NCBI RefSeq assembly: GCF_038039535.1
Contig: NZ_JBBPHP010000009.1
Span: forward strand, 124,001-188,000
Length of the DNA stretch: 64,000 bases
Direction: 5' to 3'
Source of the DNA: Catalinimonas sp038039535
GTDB taxonomy: Bacteria; Bacteroidota; Bacteroidia; Cytophagales; Cyclobacteriaceae
A program made the position numbers and the translations under genes. The stretch's first letter is position 1; each line of letters starts with the position of its first letter. Below the pieces are notes generated by a model, which made no database searches, was not told where the DNA came from, and worked only from the letters and a program-made list of their open reading frames with translations. Below are positions 27,854 through 37,411 of this stretch, one piece after another.

Positions 27854-28453
27854 ATGGGGAACGAATTCGTAAATATCCTAAAGATGCCTAAGATTATTCC
27901 GTATCTGATTTTATTCTCTTCGCTTTACCTGATCAGTTGTGAAGACATTGGTGAAGAAGAAAAAAGAAAAGGAGAACCTATTGACATTCAATTGCTCACC
28001 GCTTCACCCTGGATTATCGACAATTTTAGCGGTGGTGAGGCGTTAGAAGGTCAGTTCATGGTATTTTCTGATGATTTTTCTTTACAGCTAATTAACAGCG
28101 ATGCCTCTCAGCAAGAAGGACAGTGGGCAGTAGCCGATAACGAACGGCTAATCATTCGTATGCAGGCTTTGGACGAGCCATACAGCTTGTTGGATGACAC
28201 CTGGGTCATGCTTTTCCAGAGCGATACAGACTTAAACCTCATCGTTGAAATCAGCAGTAGTTCAAAATCATTCTCAGCCAATAGTACCAACTATAGTGCT
28301 CTCCCCAAAAACGATGACGATGACGATAGAGATGACGATGATAACGACGATGAAGATGATGATAGCGATGACAATGATGATGACGACGACGATAACGACG
28401 ATGGAGATGATGATAGCGATGACAACGATGACAATGATGACGATGACGACTAA
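27854..28453 (+). CDS. Lipoprotein with Asp-rich C-terminal tail
   Basis: A 199-residue lipoprotein. The signal peptide is best read from Met11 (MPKIIPYLILFSSLYLISCE), but ATG 27854 remains possible. Residues about 45-140 form an all-beta, lipocalin-like module (TASPWIIDNFSGG; EGQWAVADNERLIIRM). The last 47 residues are almost only Asp with some Asn, Ser, Glu and Arg. The tail is encoded by GAT/GAC repeats. It may bind Ca2+ or other cations; this is inference. It is divergent from the ECF sigma gene and upstream of the DHp-domain gene and a second Asp-tailed lipoprotein. Confidence 0.75.
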   Translation: MGNEFVNILKMPKIIPYLILFSSLYLISCEDIGEEEKRKGEPIDIQLLTASPWIIDNFSGGEALEGQFMVFSDDFSLQLINSDASQQEGQWAVADNERLIIRMQALDEPYSLLDDTWVMLFQSDTDLNLIVEISSSSKSFSANSTNYSALPKNDDDDDRDDDDNDDEDDDSDDNDDDDDDNDDGDDDSDDNDDNDDDDD

Positions 28454-28522
28454 ATCAATAATATTTTCCTAATAGAGTTTGAGTATCTTCTATATCTTCT
28501 TACCCTTATCCAAATACAAGCT

Positions 28523-28846
28523 GTGAAAAAAGAAATTTACCCACAACTTAGTCAATACTGCACGCCTATTCCCTGTACGATGCCCCAATGTCCGATCGGT
28601 ACGCGTGATATGTTTTCCAAAGAAGGAGTCATGCTGATCAATCAATTCCTCTCCCATGACTTGAGAGGCCCTTTATCTTCAGCGATTGGTCTTTTGAAAC
28701 TGATACAGGAAAAACCGGATTTGCTTGAATATTTAAAATACTTAGCCTTGCTGGAAAACTGTCTGAAACGAATGGATCATACTATTCATCAACTCAATGA
28801 ACAGTTGAACCAGGAAGCTATTTTCAGCAGGGCACACAAAAAATAA
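28523..28846 (+). CDS. Stand-alone histidine-kinase dimerisation/phosphoacceptor (HisKA-like) protein
   Basis: A 107-residue cytoplasmic protein from GTG 28523. Residues 36-100 form a two-helix hairpin with an H-box, NQFLSHDLRGPLSSAIGLLK (phospho-acceptor H45), as in hybrid sensor kinases of Bacteroidota, followed by the second DHp helix YLALLENCLKRMDHTIHQLN. There is no HATPase_c domain and none follows downstream: the frame ends cleanly after SRAHKK. Residues 1-30 carry four cysteines (QYCTPIPC and PQC). It could be a phosphotransfer protein, a kinase inhibitor, or a kinase remnant. It sits between two Asp-tailed lipoprotein genes. Confidence 0.7.
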   Translation: MKKEIYPQLSQYCTPIPCTMPQCPIGTRDMFSKEGVMLINQFLSHDLRGPLSSAIGLLKLIQEKPDLLEYLKYLALLENCLKRMDHTIHQLNEQLNQEAIFSRAHKK

Positions 28847-28941
28847 ACTGATTTTTTTCTTTTGCAGGCAACCCTTTCTCTGGATATCCCGTGCTGTAGG
28901 TGATTTTTAAGAAATATATCTAAACCAAAAAGTAAAGACAC

Positions 28942-29646
<705 letters not shown>

Positions 29647-29744
29647 TAGTCAACTTATTTAGGATAGAAGCTGATGAAAAAAAACAGTTTCTTCCGAAAT
29701 CTATCAGATTTTGAATAATTCGTCTCAGAATATATTACATCACA

Positions 29745-29773
29745 GGGTTCTGAAAAGTATTCAGAACCCTTCT
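29745..29773 (+). terminator. Probable terminator after the PepSY lipoprotein gene
   Basis: A 10-bp perfect stem, GGGTTCTGAA at 29745-29754 and TTCAGAACCC at 29760-29769, followed by a short TTCT tail. The weak T run lowers confidence. Confidence 0.55.
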
Positions 29774-29938
29774 CATACATAAATTACATAGCAAAGAATA
29801 TTTTTCAGTTTATTTGCCAGATCAGGGGCTTGATGCCTGACCCATTTGAACAGAGTACTTCCCCTTAAATAATTTATGCAATTCTCATTTTTAAATGCTT
29901 TTTTCTTAATAGCTTTAGTAATAATATAAACTTACTAC

Positions 29939-30562
29939 ATGAGGTTACTGCTACTGATCGGCTTTTTGATGCCTCTCTCCCTCAATGCCCAACATCTTCG
30001 GGCCGGGCTCATGTACACTGATATCTATAATGCACACTTTGTAGAAAATCACACGCCAAAATGGCATTATTCACTGGGGTTTAGTATCAGTATTGATCCC
30101 CCTGACTGGTCGCCTTTCTTACTACAATATGAAATCCGCTACGCTGAAAAAGGCTATCAGACGCAGATCAGTGATGGGGGCGCTACCTATAATTTTCAGC
30201 TGGATTTTCATTACCTCTACCATACCCTTTTGGCAGCCTATGAGCTTACGCCTGAGCTGGCACCTTATGCAGGACTGGAAGTAGGGGCACTTATGCGTAC
30301 CAATCTAGTCACCGCTACTGAGAAAATCCACCTCAAGGATACTTATCGTGAGGGCGATTTGGGCTGGGTTGCCGGAATACAGTTTTTCCGAAAGTCAAAG
30401 TTTAGTGCTGACCTCCGGATTGCCAGCAGTATATTCCCTCAGCTGCGCTACGAGTCATTTGATAATTTCGGAAATCCTACAGGCAAAGTCAAAGGATTAA
30501 ATCATCTTACCGTAGAAGCCGCAGCAATGTTCAGACTATTCAAATTCAGCTATCAGAAATGA
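29939..30562 (+). CDS. PorT-like outer-membrane beta-barrel protein
   Basis: A 207-residue secreted protein; signal MRLLLLIGFLMPLSLNAQ. The mature part alternates hydrophobic and polar residues in barrel strands (HLRAGLMYTDIYNAHFV; SLGFSISIDPPDWSPFLLQY; LAPYAGLEVGALMRTNL) and ends in a hydrophobic FKFSYQK. This fits the outer-membrane beta-barrel / PorT family; ligand unknown. Its stop overlaps by 4 bp (ATGA) the start of the next lipoprotein gene, so the two are co-translated and may form an outer-membrane pair. Confidence 0.8.
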   Translation: MRLLLLIGFLMPLSLNAQHLRAGLMYTDIYNAHFVENHTPKWHYSLGFSISIDPPDWSPFLLQYEIRYAEKGYQTQISDGGATYNFQLDFHYLYHTLLAAYELTPELAPYAGLEVGALMRTNLVTATEKIHLKDTYREGDLGWVAGIQFFRKSKFSADLRIASSIFPQLRYESFDNFGNPTGKVKGLNHLTVEAAAMFRLFKFSYQK

Positions 30563-31173
30563 AACATACTTGCCTATTGTCTATACTGCTACTGCTCAGT
30601 GGCTGCGGTGAAGTGTATATACCCGATCCGGTAGAGCTACGCATTCCTAAATATACCGAAGATGGTAATCAGGTAGCGGGCGCTATTATCAATGGTGAAA
30701 GCTGGAAAACAGAATACGATTGCGGATTTCTTGCAGGGTGTGATTTCCCATTACAAATCTCTTCATTTCCCAATGCAGATAGTTTGGTTCTTATTTTTTA
30801 TGGCAGATTACAGGAAGGACTTAACAAAGGCAAATCGGTAGATCTAAAGTTTGTGTTTAAAAACCAGACTATAGAGGATTTTTGGGATTTACTACAATTG
30901 AAAGACAGTTTATTTATCGTTGATAGCGCCAATGTGCTGGCAGGCATAGGTGATCTAAACCCTTTTTTTAACGATAGCACTGCACAAACTTACTGCAATA
31001 GAGGACAAATGTTTTTCAGAAAAGCAGAGCATATTGCTGGAGATCAGGACAATGCTCCCAGCATCATCCTAGCAGGAACTTTTGGGCTGGAATGTGATCA
31101 AAATGGTGAAATAGCCACTGTTTATAAAGGGCGCTTTGATTTTTCTTTAAAAAATATTGATGTTTACTTTTAG
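30559..31173 (+). CDS. Hypothetical lipoprotein paired with the barrel gene
   Basis: A 204-residue lipoprotein, signal MKHTCLLSILLLLSGCGEV (Cys16). No recognised domain. GAIINGESWKTEYDCGFLAG at about 41-60 resembles the start of small beta-sandwich surface lipoproteins that begin with ING-W. Four more cysteines (C55, C61, C146, C179 approximately) could form disulfides outside the cell. It is translationally coupled by an ATGA overlap to the upstream barrel protein. Confidence 0.72.
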   Translation: MKHTCLLSILLLLSGCGEVYIPDPVELRIPKYTEDGNQVAGAIINGESWKTEYDCGFLAGCDFPLQISSFPNADSLVLIFYGRLQEGLNKGKSVDLKFVFKNQTIEDFWDLLQLKDSLFIVDSANVLAGIGDLNPFFNDSTAQTYCNRGQMFFRKAEHIAGDQDNAPSIILAGTFGLECDQNGEIATVYKGRFDFSLKNIDVYF

Positions 31174-31187
31174 GAAGAAAATTGGAA

Positions 31188-31538
31188 TTAATTTTCCACT
31201 TCCTTAAATCCTAACGCTTCAGCTTTATCTTTCTGCGCTGGTAAAATATTAATGTAAATATTATTGCCACTCCAGCAGGTACACGCCATACATAAATTTG
31301 CTTCGGCAGCTAACTCATTTTTTACTTCCAACTGAAGTATGTTTAACCCTTGGCTAGATAAGTACGCCTTAATATTGTCTTTGTATTCATTTTCATGCTG
31401 AACTCTTTCCCAGGGATTTGCACATTGGGTTTCGGCCTTCATCATCTTAATTTTTGCTACATCACGATTAGCTTTCAAATCCTCTTCACATGAAAATCCA
31501 ATAATAGTGAGCACTATAAGTATAAAAAACCTTTTCAT
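31188..31538 (-). CDS. Small Cys-rich lipoprotein
   Basis: A 116-residue lipoprotein starting at ATG 31538: FILIVLTIIGFSCEEDLKA, lipobox Cys at about 17. A perfect AAGGAG (complement of 31544-31549) lies just upstream, rare in this organism, and settles the start against the longer frame to 31574. The C-terminal half contains LCMACTCWSGNNIYINI, a C-x2-C-x-C cluster reminiscent of small surface lipoproteins that may bind metal or form disulfides. Function unknown. It converges with the lipoprotein gene at 30559 with 14 bp between stops. Confidence 0.72.
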   Translation of the reverse strand: MKRFFILIVLTIIGFSCEEDLKANRDVAKIKMMKAETQCANPWERVQHENEYKDNIKAYLSSQGLNILQLEVKNELAAEANLCMACTCWSGNNIYINILPAQKDKAEALGFKEVEN

Positions 31539-31541
31539 AAG

Positions 31542-31551
31542 TATCTCCTTT
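31542..31551 (-). promoter_or_regulatory. Shine-Dalgarno sequence deciding the start at 31538
   Basis: AAGGAGATAC on the minus strand ends 3 nt before the ATG, with the AAGGAG core about 6-11 nt upstream. Most genes in the window lack such a site. Confidence 0.6.
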
Positions 31552-31624
31552 TTCTCATAGACTCCTATATTCACCCTTTGGTTGGAATTTACTCTTTTGT
31601 ATTCATCTTACACTACTGACCAAT

Positions 31625-33163
31625 ATGAAACACTACTATACCCTAATAGGACTTCTGCTATTACTCTTTCTAACTGCTTTTGAAACCAGTGCACAGAAAC
31701 TTAAGCAAAATCGGATTCAGGAGCTTAGCCGTCAACACCTGAAAGCAGGAATTGCCGAACTAAAAGAAATTCTCTCCATACCCAATAATGCCAGCTACCC
31801 CAAGCATGTGCAGGCCAATGTGGACTGGTGTGATCAGGCTTTTGGCAAACGTGATTTTCAGACACAAATCCTGGAAACTGATGGGCCACCCCTGCTGCTC
31901 GCTACACAATTTATCATGCAGGAACTACCTACCGTACTGGTTTATTTGCAGATAGATGGCCAGCCGGTGGATTCTACACGCTGGTTTCAGGAGAGCCCTT
32001 ACGATCCTGTTCTCAAAGAAGCGAATGCTTCTGGTTCCTGGGAAACGCTAAACTGGGATAATTTAAATAATGATTACAATCCTGACTGGAGAGTTTTTGC
32101 CCGCTCGGCCTCCGACGCCAAAGGTCCGGTGCTCATGTTCCTGAAGGCGATGGACATCCTGGCTGAGCAAAATGTACGGCCTGCTTTCAACCTCAAAGTC
32201 ATCATGGATTTTGAAGAAGAACTGGGTTCGCCCCATCTGCCCGGTGCTGTCACAACCTACGCTGAAGAGTTGGAAGCTGATCACATGATCATCCTGGACG
32301 GTCCGCGTCATCCTTCCAATAAGCCTACCCTGACTTTCGGAGCAAGAGGAATACAGACGGTCACACTCAAGATATTTGGTCCTAAAAATCCGCAGCACAG
32401 CGGGCACTACGGTAATTATGCACCTAATCCTGCCTTGCGCATGGCCCAGTTGCTGGCTTCTATGAAGGATGAATACGGCAGGGTAACCATTCCCGGCTAC
32501 TATAAAGGCATAACGCTGGACGAAGAAACCATTGCGCTGCTCAAAAACGTACCGGACGATGAAGCTGCTATCAAAAAGATGATTGGCATTGCCGGTCAGG
32601 ACAGCGTAGCCGGTTTTTTACAGGCTGCTCGTCAATATCCTTCGCTCAATATCAGAGGCATGCAATCCGGCTGGGTAGAAGAAGAAGTGCGCACCATCGT
32701 GCCTGACTTCGCCATTGCTGAAATTGACATGCGTCTGGTCAAAGAATCTGATCCGGACTATCTGCTGAATTTGTTGAGAGATCATATTAGTGCGCAGGGT
32801 TATCATTTTGTGGAAGGCGAGCCTACCGAAAATGAGAGACAGGAGTACGACAAACTGATCAATATGGAGCATGAGTTTTCTTACGGAGCTTTTCGCACAG
32901 AGATTGACTCGCCCACTGGAAACTGGCTAACTGCCGCTCTGGAAAGAGCTTTTGGTAAAACGCCTATCCGCATACGTACTTCAGGAGGTTCAATTCCTAT
33001 TTCTCCCTTTGTGATTACTTTGGGGGTACCCGCCGTAACTGTACCTACGGTTAACTCAGACAATAATCAGCACAGCCCAAATGAGAATCTGAGGCTAGGT
33101 AATTTTGAAGAAGGTATTCAGACGGTAGTAGCTATTCTTACACAACCGATTGAACGAAAATAA
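31625..33163 (+). CDS. M20/M25/M40-family metallopeptidase, secreted
   Basis: A 512-residue protein with signal peptide (residues 1-23, ending TSAQ). The M20 catalytic core is seen in ARSASDAKGPVLMFLKAMDI near 160-179 (metal Asp) and KVIMDFEEELGSPHLPG near 192-208 (general-base and metal Glu-Glu). A dimerisation (lid) domain lies at about 240-390, with FGPKNPQHSGHYG. The C-terminal metal His is in DNNQHSPNENLR near 480-490. It is likely a periplasmic di- or carboxypeptidase. It is monocistronic. The usual first HxD motif appears degenerate (YLQIDGQPVD in place of HxDV), as in some subfamilies. Confidence 0.88.
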   Translation: MKHYYTLIGLLLLLFLTAFETSAQKLKQNRIQELSRQHLKAGIAELKEILSIPNNASYPKHVQANVDWCDQAFGKRDFQTQILETDGPPLLLATQFIMQELPTVLVYLQIDGQPVDSTRWFQESPYDPVLKEANASGSWETLNWDNLNNDYNPDWRVFARSASDAKGPVLMFLKAMDILAEQNVRPAFNLKVIMDFEEELGSPHLPGAVTTYAEELEADHMIILDGPRHPSNKPTLTFGARGIQTVTLKIFGPKNPQHSGHYGNYAPNPALRMAQLLASMKDEYGRVTIPGYYKGITLDEETIALLKNVPDDEAAIKKMIGIAGQDSVAGFLQAARQYPSLNIRGMQSGWVEEEVRTIVPDFAIAEIDMRLVKESDPDYLLNLLRDHISAQGYHFVEGEPTENERQEYDKLINMEHEFSYGAFRTEIDSPTGNWLTAALERAFGKTPIRIRTSGGSIPISPFVITLGVPAVTVPTVNSDNNQHSPNENLRLGNFEEGIQTVVAILTQPIERK

Positions 33164-33269
33164 ATCTGGAATACAATAAGTTCTTGATTTTCAATGTTCT
33201 TAATTCTAATTGGTGCGGAATATGTAAGAAATTGTAAGAGGTACAACTTTTATTTTTGATTCCTGAATT

Positions 33270-33277
33270 TACATTTG
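33270..33277 (+). promoter_or_regulatory. Possible -7 element TACATTTG
   Basis: TACATTTG matches the Bacteroidota -7 consensus and lies 48 bp before the small membrane-protein ATG at 33325. No -33 element was found at the standard spacing. Confidence 0.3.
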
Positions 33278-33324
33278 TCAGCTGAAAATATTACTCCCAC
33301 GTATTATATTAAAGCTGTTTTGTT

Positions 33325-33495
33325 ATGCAATCTATCAAAAACATAATCAGAGATGAGATTAATCTATTCATGCTCATCGTGTTTCTAGTCTTTGTATTTG
33401 ACTTTGTAACCACCACCTCCCTATTAGATCAGATCCTGGACGGACTTATACTCATGGTCACTATGGTTTACTTTAAGTTCAAAGGAGTCCTTTAA
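33325..33495 (+). CDS. Small membrane protein, 56 aa
   Basis: A short frame from ATG 33325 to TAA 33493-33495. It reads MQSIKNIIRDEINLFMLIVF and continues with a hydrophobic stretch, so residues 13-30 and 37-50 form two putative membrane helices with a short polar loop (TTTSLLDQILDG). A -7-like TACATTTG is just upstream. No homologue is recognised. It lies between the M20 peptidase and the convergent LytTR regulator gene. Small membrane proteins near two-component genes sometimes modulate the kinase, but nothing here shows that. Confidence 0.5.
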   Translation: MQSIKNIIRDEINLFMLIVFLVFVFDFVTTTSLLDQILDGLILMVTMVYFKFKGVL

Positions 33496-33539
33496 ACAGA
33501 AAAAAGTCATTTGAATAATCATTTATTAAACCTGAAGCT

Positions 33540-34208
33540 TTATTGATCAGGTAAATTCTTTGCATAGTTCTTTCCGATCGGAACTACTTCATCATCAAGG
33601 CATAGCTGATGTCTTTGGATTCTGCTTACTTTGTCTATTGCTACGATGTAAGATTTGTGTACTCTCGGAAACTGGACTTTAGGCAGTATTTTTTCAACTT
33701 CCAGCATAGGCATTCTCGTCATCACCTTCTGATCCTTGAGCACAAACTGCACGTAGTTTCCACAGCTTTCTACAAACAGAATTTCCTCCACTTGTACCCT
33801 GACTTTTTCATATCCGGTTTTTAACAAGATAGAATCACTATTCTTCGCATGCCTTTCTATGATAGGCAAAGCCCTGTTGCAGGCCTTTAAAAAACGTGAA
33901 AAAGAGAAGGGCTTGAGCAGATAATCTATCGCTTCCAGCTCGTAACTCTGCACTGCAAATTCAGAATATGCTGTAGTAAAGATAACACTGGGAGGTGATG
34001 ATAGGGACGCCAAAAATTCCATTCCTGTAATATCAGGCATCTTAATATCCAGAAAAAGCAAATCATGAGGCTGTTGATTTAAATATTCTACCGCTTCCAA
34101 TGCGTTAAGAAAGCTTGCTTTCAGTTCTAAAAAAGGTACTTTTTGAGCAAATTTTTCAATGATTTGCAGCGCAACCGGCTCATCATCTATGGCAATGGCT
34201 TTGATCAT
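33540..34208 (-). CDS. LytTR-family response regulator
   Basis: A 222-residue response regulator. The receiver domain (1-115) has the acidic pocket at D8-D9 and phospho-acceptor D54 (DLLFLDIKMPDITGMEF), with the conserved Thr and Lys in FTTAYSEFAVQ and YLLKPFSFSRF. The LytTR DNA-binding domain begins at about residue 125 (ILLKTGYEKVRVQVEEILFV) and includes FPRVHKSYIVAIDKVSRIQR. It is encoded 43 bp after the LytS-like kinase gene, the standard pair. The targets are unknown; LytTR systems often control surface, export or cell-wall functions. Confidence 0.94.
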   Translation of the reverse strand: MIKAIAIDDEPVALQIIEKFAQKVPFLELKASFLNALEAVEYLNQQPHDLLFLDIKMPDITGMEFLASLSSPPSVIFTTAYSEFAVQSYELEAIDYLLKPFSFSRFLKACNRALPIIERHAKNSDSILLKTGYEKVRVQVEEILFVESCGNYVQFVLKDQKVMTRMPMLEVEKILPKVQFPRVHKSYIVAIDKVSRIQRHQLCLDDEVVPIGKNYAKNLPDQ

Positions 34209-34251
34209 ATTTTAAATTGCTTTTACATGTAAAAAGATAATTGTATTGAGC

Positions 34252-35760
34252 TTAATGAAGATAAACTGATAGATGCACAAAAAATTCTGACGTAGTCTGG
34301 TGTATGGAAAGCTCATGCTTTTTAGGGTAGAGAAGCTCCAGCCGCTGTTTCACATTGTCCAGCCCTATGCCGTGATTATCACGCTCAGGATCTGAAGCCA
34401 GTTTGTCATGAATGCTGTTATGAATATCCAGCTTCACTCGCTGAGCATCACCCTGTATAGAAAGATTTATCCAGGATTTGCGCTGTAAGCTTATTCCATG
34501 CTTAAAGGCATTTTCTACAAAAGGGATCATAAGCATAGGCGCTACTCTAATATCATGTATCTGATCTTCATCGGGATAGGAAGTTAGCATTTGAATATCA
34601 GAATTGGAAGCCAAACGAAGTTGCTGTAAGGCTACAAAGTGCCTTATGTAGGCTATTTCCTTTTCAAGAGTAATCTTTTCTGTGGTATTTTCCCTCAATA
34701 GATACCGCATCATATCTCCCAGCTTCTGTATGCCATCAGCAGTTTGGGGAGCATCTTCTACCAATGCAATGCCATATAATGTATTCAGAGCATTGAACAG
34801 GAAATGCGGATTGACCTGATGCTGTAATTGTACTAAGTTACTCTGGTATTGAGAGAGTGAGCCTTGCAATAGATTGAGCTGAGCCAGGCTCTCTTTATTC
34901 TGACGATACAGCATATAGGATATGGGAGTGATGATGACGATACCGATAAAAAACAAAAAGAATATGGGCAGAATCATTTCCCCATGCTGAAAACCCAGAT
35001 AGCTTGATGTAGCAAAGCCACATATTAATGATGTGGAAATGATTACGGTAAAATAGCGGGATAAAAGTAGTCTTCGGTGATCGGTTCTATACACCCAGTA
35101 TAGCAGTAGAACCCCCTGAATCACTAAGCTTGGAATAACACATACCCATATGCCTTTGATGAGTGAATTGCCCAGTAGCGTAGTATTGAAGAAGTACAAA
35201 GCAAATGCCCACAAATTAAGCAGAAGCAATGTGTTTTTGAGCATAAGCATTTCTCGTTTACGAATTGAAAAATACTTATCAACCAGCGTATGAATGAGTG
35301 TCTTTACAATGGCGTATCCAACAAAAGGCAAATAAAAACGAGTGGAAGCATCAATAGATACAGAAAAAATATCGTTTAGGTGTGCTTGGTTCAATTGATG
35401 AACAAACTGAAACCACCAGGTAATGTGATTACTTTCCTCCCACATCATCACAACAGTAGTCCCCAAAGACAAGACCAGAATAATCAGATACCCGTAAAGG
35501 GCTCGCAGGAAAGTTCTGCTGATATCTTTTGCTTTATCCCAATAGCCTAGTAGCCATATATTGGAAAGTGCATAAGACAAAAACACCATAGTACTAATAA
35601 AATACTGAGATAAGAGCGCTAAAATGGGCTGAGCGTAAGTGCTTCCTCCCTCACTTTCATCTGGTAGATTCATATAACCTACTCTGTAAACTGTAATCCC
35701 AATCAATGCTATTGAATAGATTGCAATCGCTAACCAACGTTCAAACTTATTGAAATCCAT
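34252..35760 (-). CDS. LytS-like sensor histidine kinase (His_kinase family)
   Basis: A 502-residue membrane sensor. About eight hydrophobic helices span residues 10-290. The His_kinase domain follows, with the phosphorylation motif LQHQVNPHFLFNALNTLYGI around H319. The ATP-binding part has APMLMIPFVENAFKHGISLQ (N-box) and NHGIGLDNVKQRLELLYPK (G-box). It should phosphorylate the adjacent LytTR regulator. No extracellular ligand-binding domain is present, so sensing is presumably through the membrane helices. Start ATG 35760 begins MDFNKFERWLAIAIYSIALI with no clear alternative. Confidence 0.93.
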   Translation of the reverse strand: MDFNKFERWLAIAIYSIALIGITVYRVGYMNLPDESEGGSTYAQPILALLSQYFISTMVFLSYALSNIWLLGYWDKAKDISRTFLRALYGYLIILVLSLGTTVVMMWEESNHITWWFQFVHQLNQAHLNDIFSVSIDASTRFYLPFVGYAIVKTLIHTLVDKYFSIRKREMLMLKNTLLLLNLWAFALYFFNTTLLGNSLIKGIWVCVIPSLVIQGVLLLYWVYRTDHRRLLLSRYFTVIISTSLICGFATSSYLGFQHGEMILPIFFLFFIGIVIITPISYMLYRQNKESLAQLNLLQGSLSQYQSNLVQLQHQVNPHFLFNALNTLYGIALVEDAPQTADGIQKLGDMMRYLLRENTTEKITLEKEIAYIRHFVALQQLRLASNSDIQMLTSYPDEDQIHDIRVAPMLMIPFVENAFKHGISLQRKSWINLSIQGDAQRVKLDIHNSIHDKLASDPERDNHGIGLDNVKQRLELLYPKKHELSIHQTTSEFFVHLSVYLH

Positions 35761-36215
35761 ACAGGCTTTTTACAATCATAGGGCCCACCCATAATACTTT
35801 CAATAAAATGTGATGAAGGATGCTAAAAATGTGACGAATAACCTGAAAGCCTTTTTTATCATCGGTTGAAACCCTCTCCCTCTTCTACTGGTTGTTGGCA
35901 AGGAAATATACATTTGTTGAATGGACAACCTTTATTCAGGTTTGCTTTCATGTAAGATGCATCAGCTACGATAACTCCAAATAGTACAAAATCCCACGCA
36001 TAGCCGCAGCATGGAGCTGTCATGGAGAAGAGCTGGACACAGCATGGAGCTAGGCGAGAGGCACTTTCTTGCTAAATTACAATTTGCACCCATCCGGGTA
36101 CTGCTATGCTATAGGTAAGCTTTGAGCATCAATAAGTAGTTTTTGGGAAATGCTAAGCCCATAAATGCATTTCTTAGGAAGCTTCTATGGGCATGAGACG
36201 AGTCACAGGAGGTTC
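35761..36215. other. Intergenic region without a gene
   Basis: 455 bp with no supported gene. It includes a direct duplication of CAGCATGGAGCT about 40 bp apart (near 36010 and 36047) and a 7-bp stem (GCCCATA 36157-36163 with TATGGGC 36186-36192) downstream of the DUF5996 gene. Presumably it also holds the kinase promoter, which was not identified. Confidence 0.5.
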
Positions 36216-37148
36216 CTACATCTGATCCAGTTGAGGAACAGACAATTCTTCTACATCCCAATGGGCACGTTTGGCTCCTGCCTGATAGGCACTTTCCAGA
36301 AAGCTGAGTAAGGCAGCTTTGGGGTCCTCCAGCTCACGAATATCATCATACATCAGCAGCGCCATAGGTGAACCATTGGCGTCTATCCATTGGGCTGTAG
36401 ATGGGCGAAGCTTTTCCCGATCCAGACCTTCGGGAGAAGGATATGTATAAGAATAAAAAGCCGGTGCCGGAGTATTCTCATCGCCTGCCCAGAAGCCAAA
36501 GCTGATCACTTCATGTGAATAGGCATCTTTTTCTACCACAGATGCCTCAGCATCCATAGCGGGAGCTTTTTTTCCTGAAAAACGCGTAACGGTCAGGTCC
36601 ATATGGTGCCAGTAGATATGTACCGGACAGCTCTTACCATAATACCGTCCGCTAAATTCTTTGAAGACTCCGTCTACCCACAGCATGATCTTCCAAAACC
36701 GCCTGATATAATCTATATCCCAATGGTGGTACTGCTTTATCTTATCAAAGCTTTCCTTTATGGGTAGGTCAAATGGTCGGGGAATGATATCTACTTCAAC
36801 CCCTATCTCCTGCAAATGCATACAGAACAACTGGTAAAACTCGCCTATTGTCATGCCATCTTTCAGCGGTATCTGTACATCATCCGCCCAGCTACTGATG
36901 ATTTCCACACGACTGTCTTTGATATTAAGATTGACCTCAAATACCTCCTGCTCAAAAGGTATGCTGCGGGTGCTGAACCCCTTGGCACTGACATGCTCAG
37001 TAATATACCACCAGTGATTCTTTCGCGGCATGAGTTGGAGCTTAACTTTTCCAATGATTTGTAAAATCAGATGCAGCGTCATTTTACTGTCTTCCCAGGC
37101 TGCCAGAGGCAAGGAGGGTAATGAGGATGGTGTAGCTGATGATTGCAT
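36216..37148 (-). CDS. DUF5996 family protein
   Basis: A 310-residue soluble protein. LPSLPLAAWEDSKMTLHLIL followed by KNHWWYITEHVSAKGFSTRS, then VDIIPRPFDLP and FWKIMLWVDGVFKEFSGRYY, are the hallmarks of DUF5996. The C-terminal half includes VHIYWHHMDLTVTRFSGKKA and EVISFGFWAGDENTPAPAFY, and the length is typical. The family has no known activity; its conserved His, Trp and Asp residues suggest an enzyme or ligand-binding protein. It is monocistronic and divergent from the small membrane protein gene at 37412. Confidence 0.85.
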   Translation of the reverse strand: MQSSATPSSLPSLPLAAWEDSKMTLHLILQIIGKVKLQLMPRKNHWWYITEHVSAKGFSTRSIPFEQEVFEVNLNIKDSRVEIISSWADDVQIPLKDGMTIGEFYQLFCMHLQEIGVEVDIIPRPFDLPIKESFDKIKQYHHWDIDYIRRFWKIMLWVDGVFKEFSGRYYGKSCPVHIYWHHMDLTVTRFSGKKAPAMDAEASVVEKDAYSHEVISFGFWAGDENTPAPAFYSYTYPSPEGLDREKLRPSTAQWIDANGSPMALLMYDDIRELEDPKAALLSFLESAYQAGAKRAHWDVEELSVPQLDQM

Positions 37149-37411
37149 GAGTAAAAAGTTTAAGTTTCCAGAATAAAAATCCGTATGTATGCTACTAGCT
37201 AAAATACGAGTAAAAGTATATTTGCAGCCATTAGATGATATTTTTCCAGAAAAATATATTTATCTTAGACTTAGTGACTATTTTATTGACGGTAATAAAC
37301 GTCACATTTTGCTTCTCTCACAAGATAAGATACTATACTACATACATCTAATGCATAATGCTTCGTTAAGTAATTGCTGCTCCCATATAGCAGTAAAATA
37401 AAGCATAGCCC

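Noticed and set aside
28245..28472. Met/Thr-rich frame within the first Asp-tailed lipoprotein
   Set aside because: Shadow of the same GAT/GAC repeat in another frame.
37189..37401. 70-residue plus-strand frame before the small membrane protein gene
   Set aside because: AT-rich, no family, no start signal and lies within a divergent promoter region.
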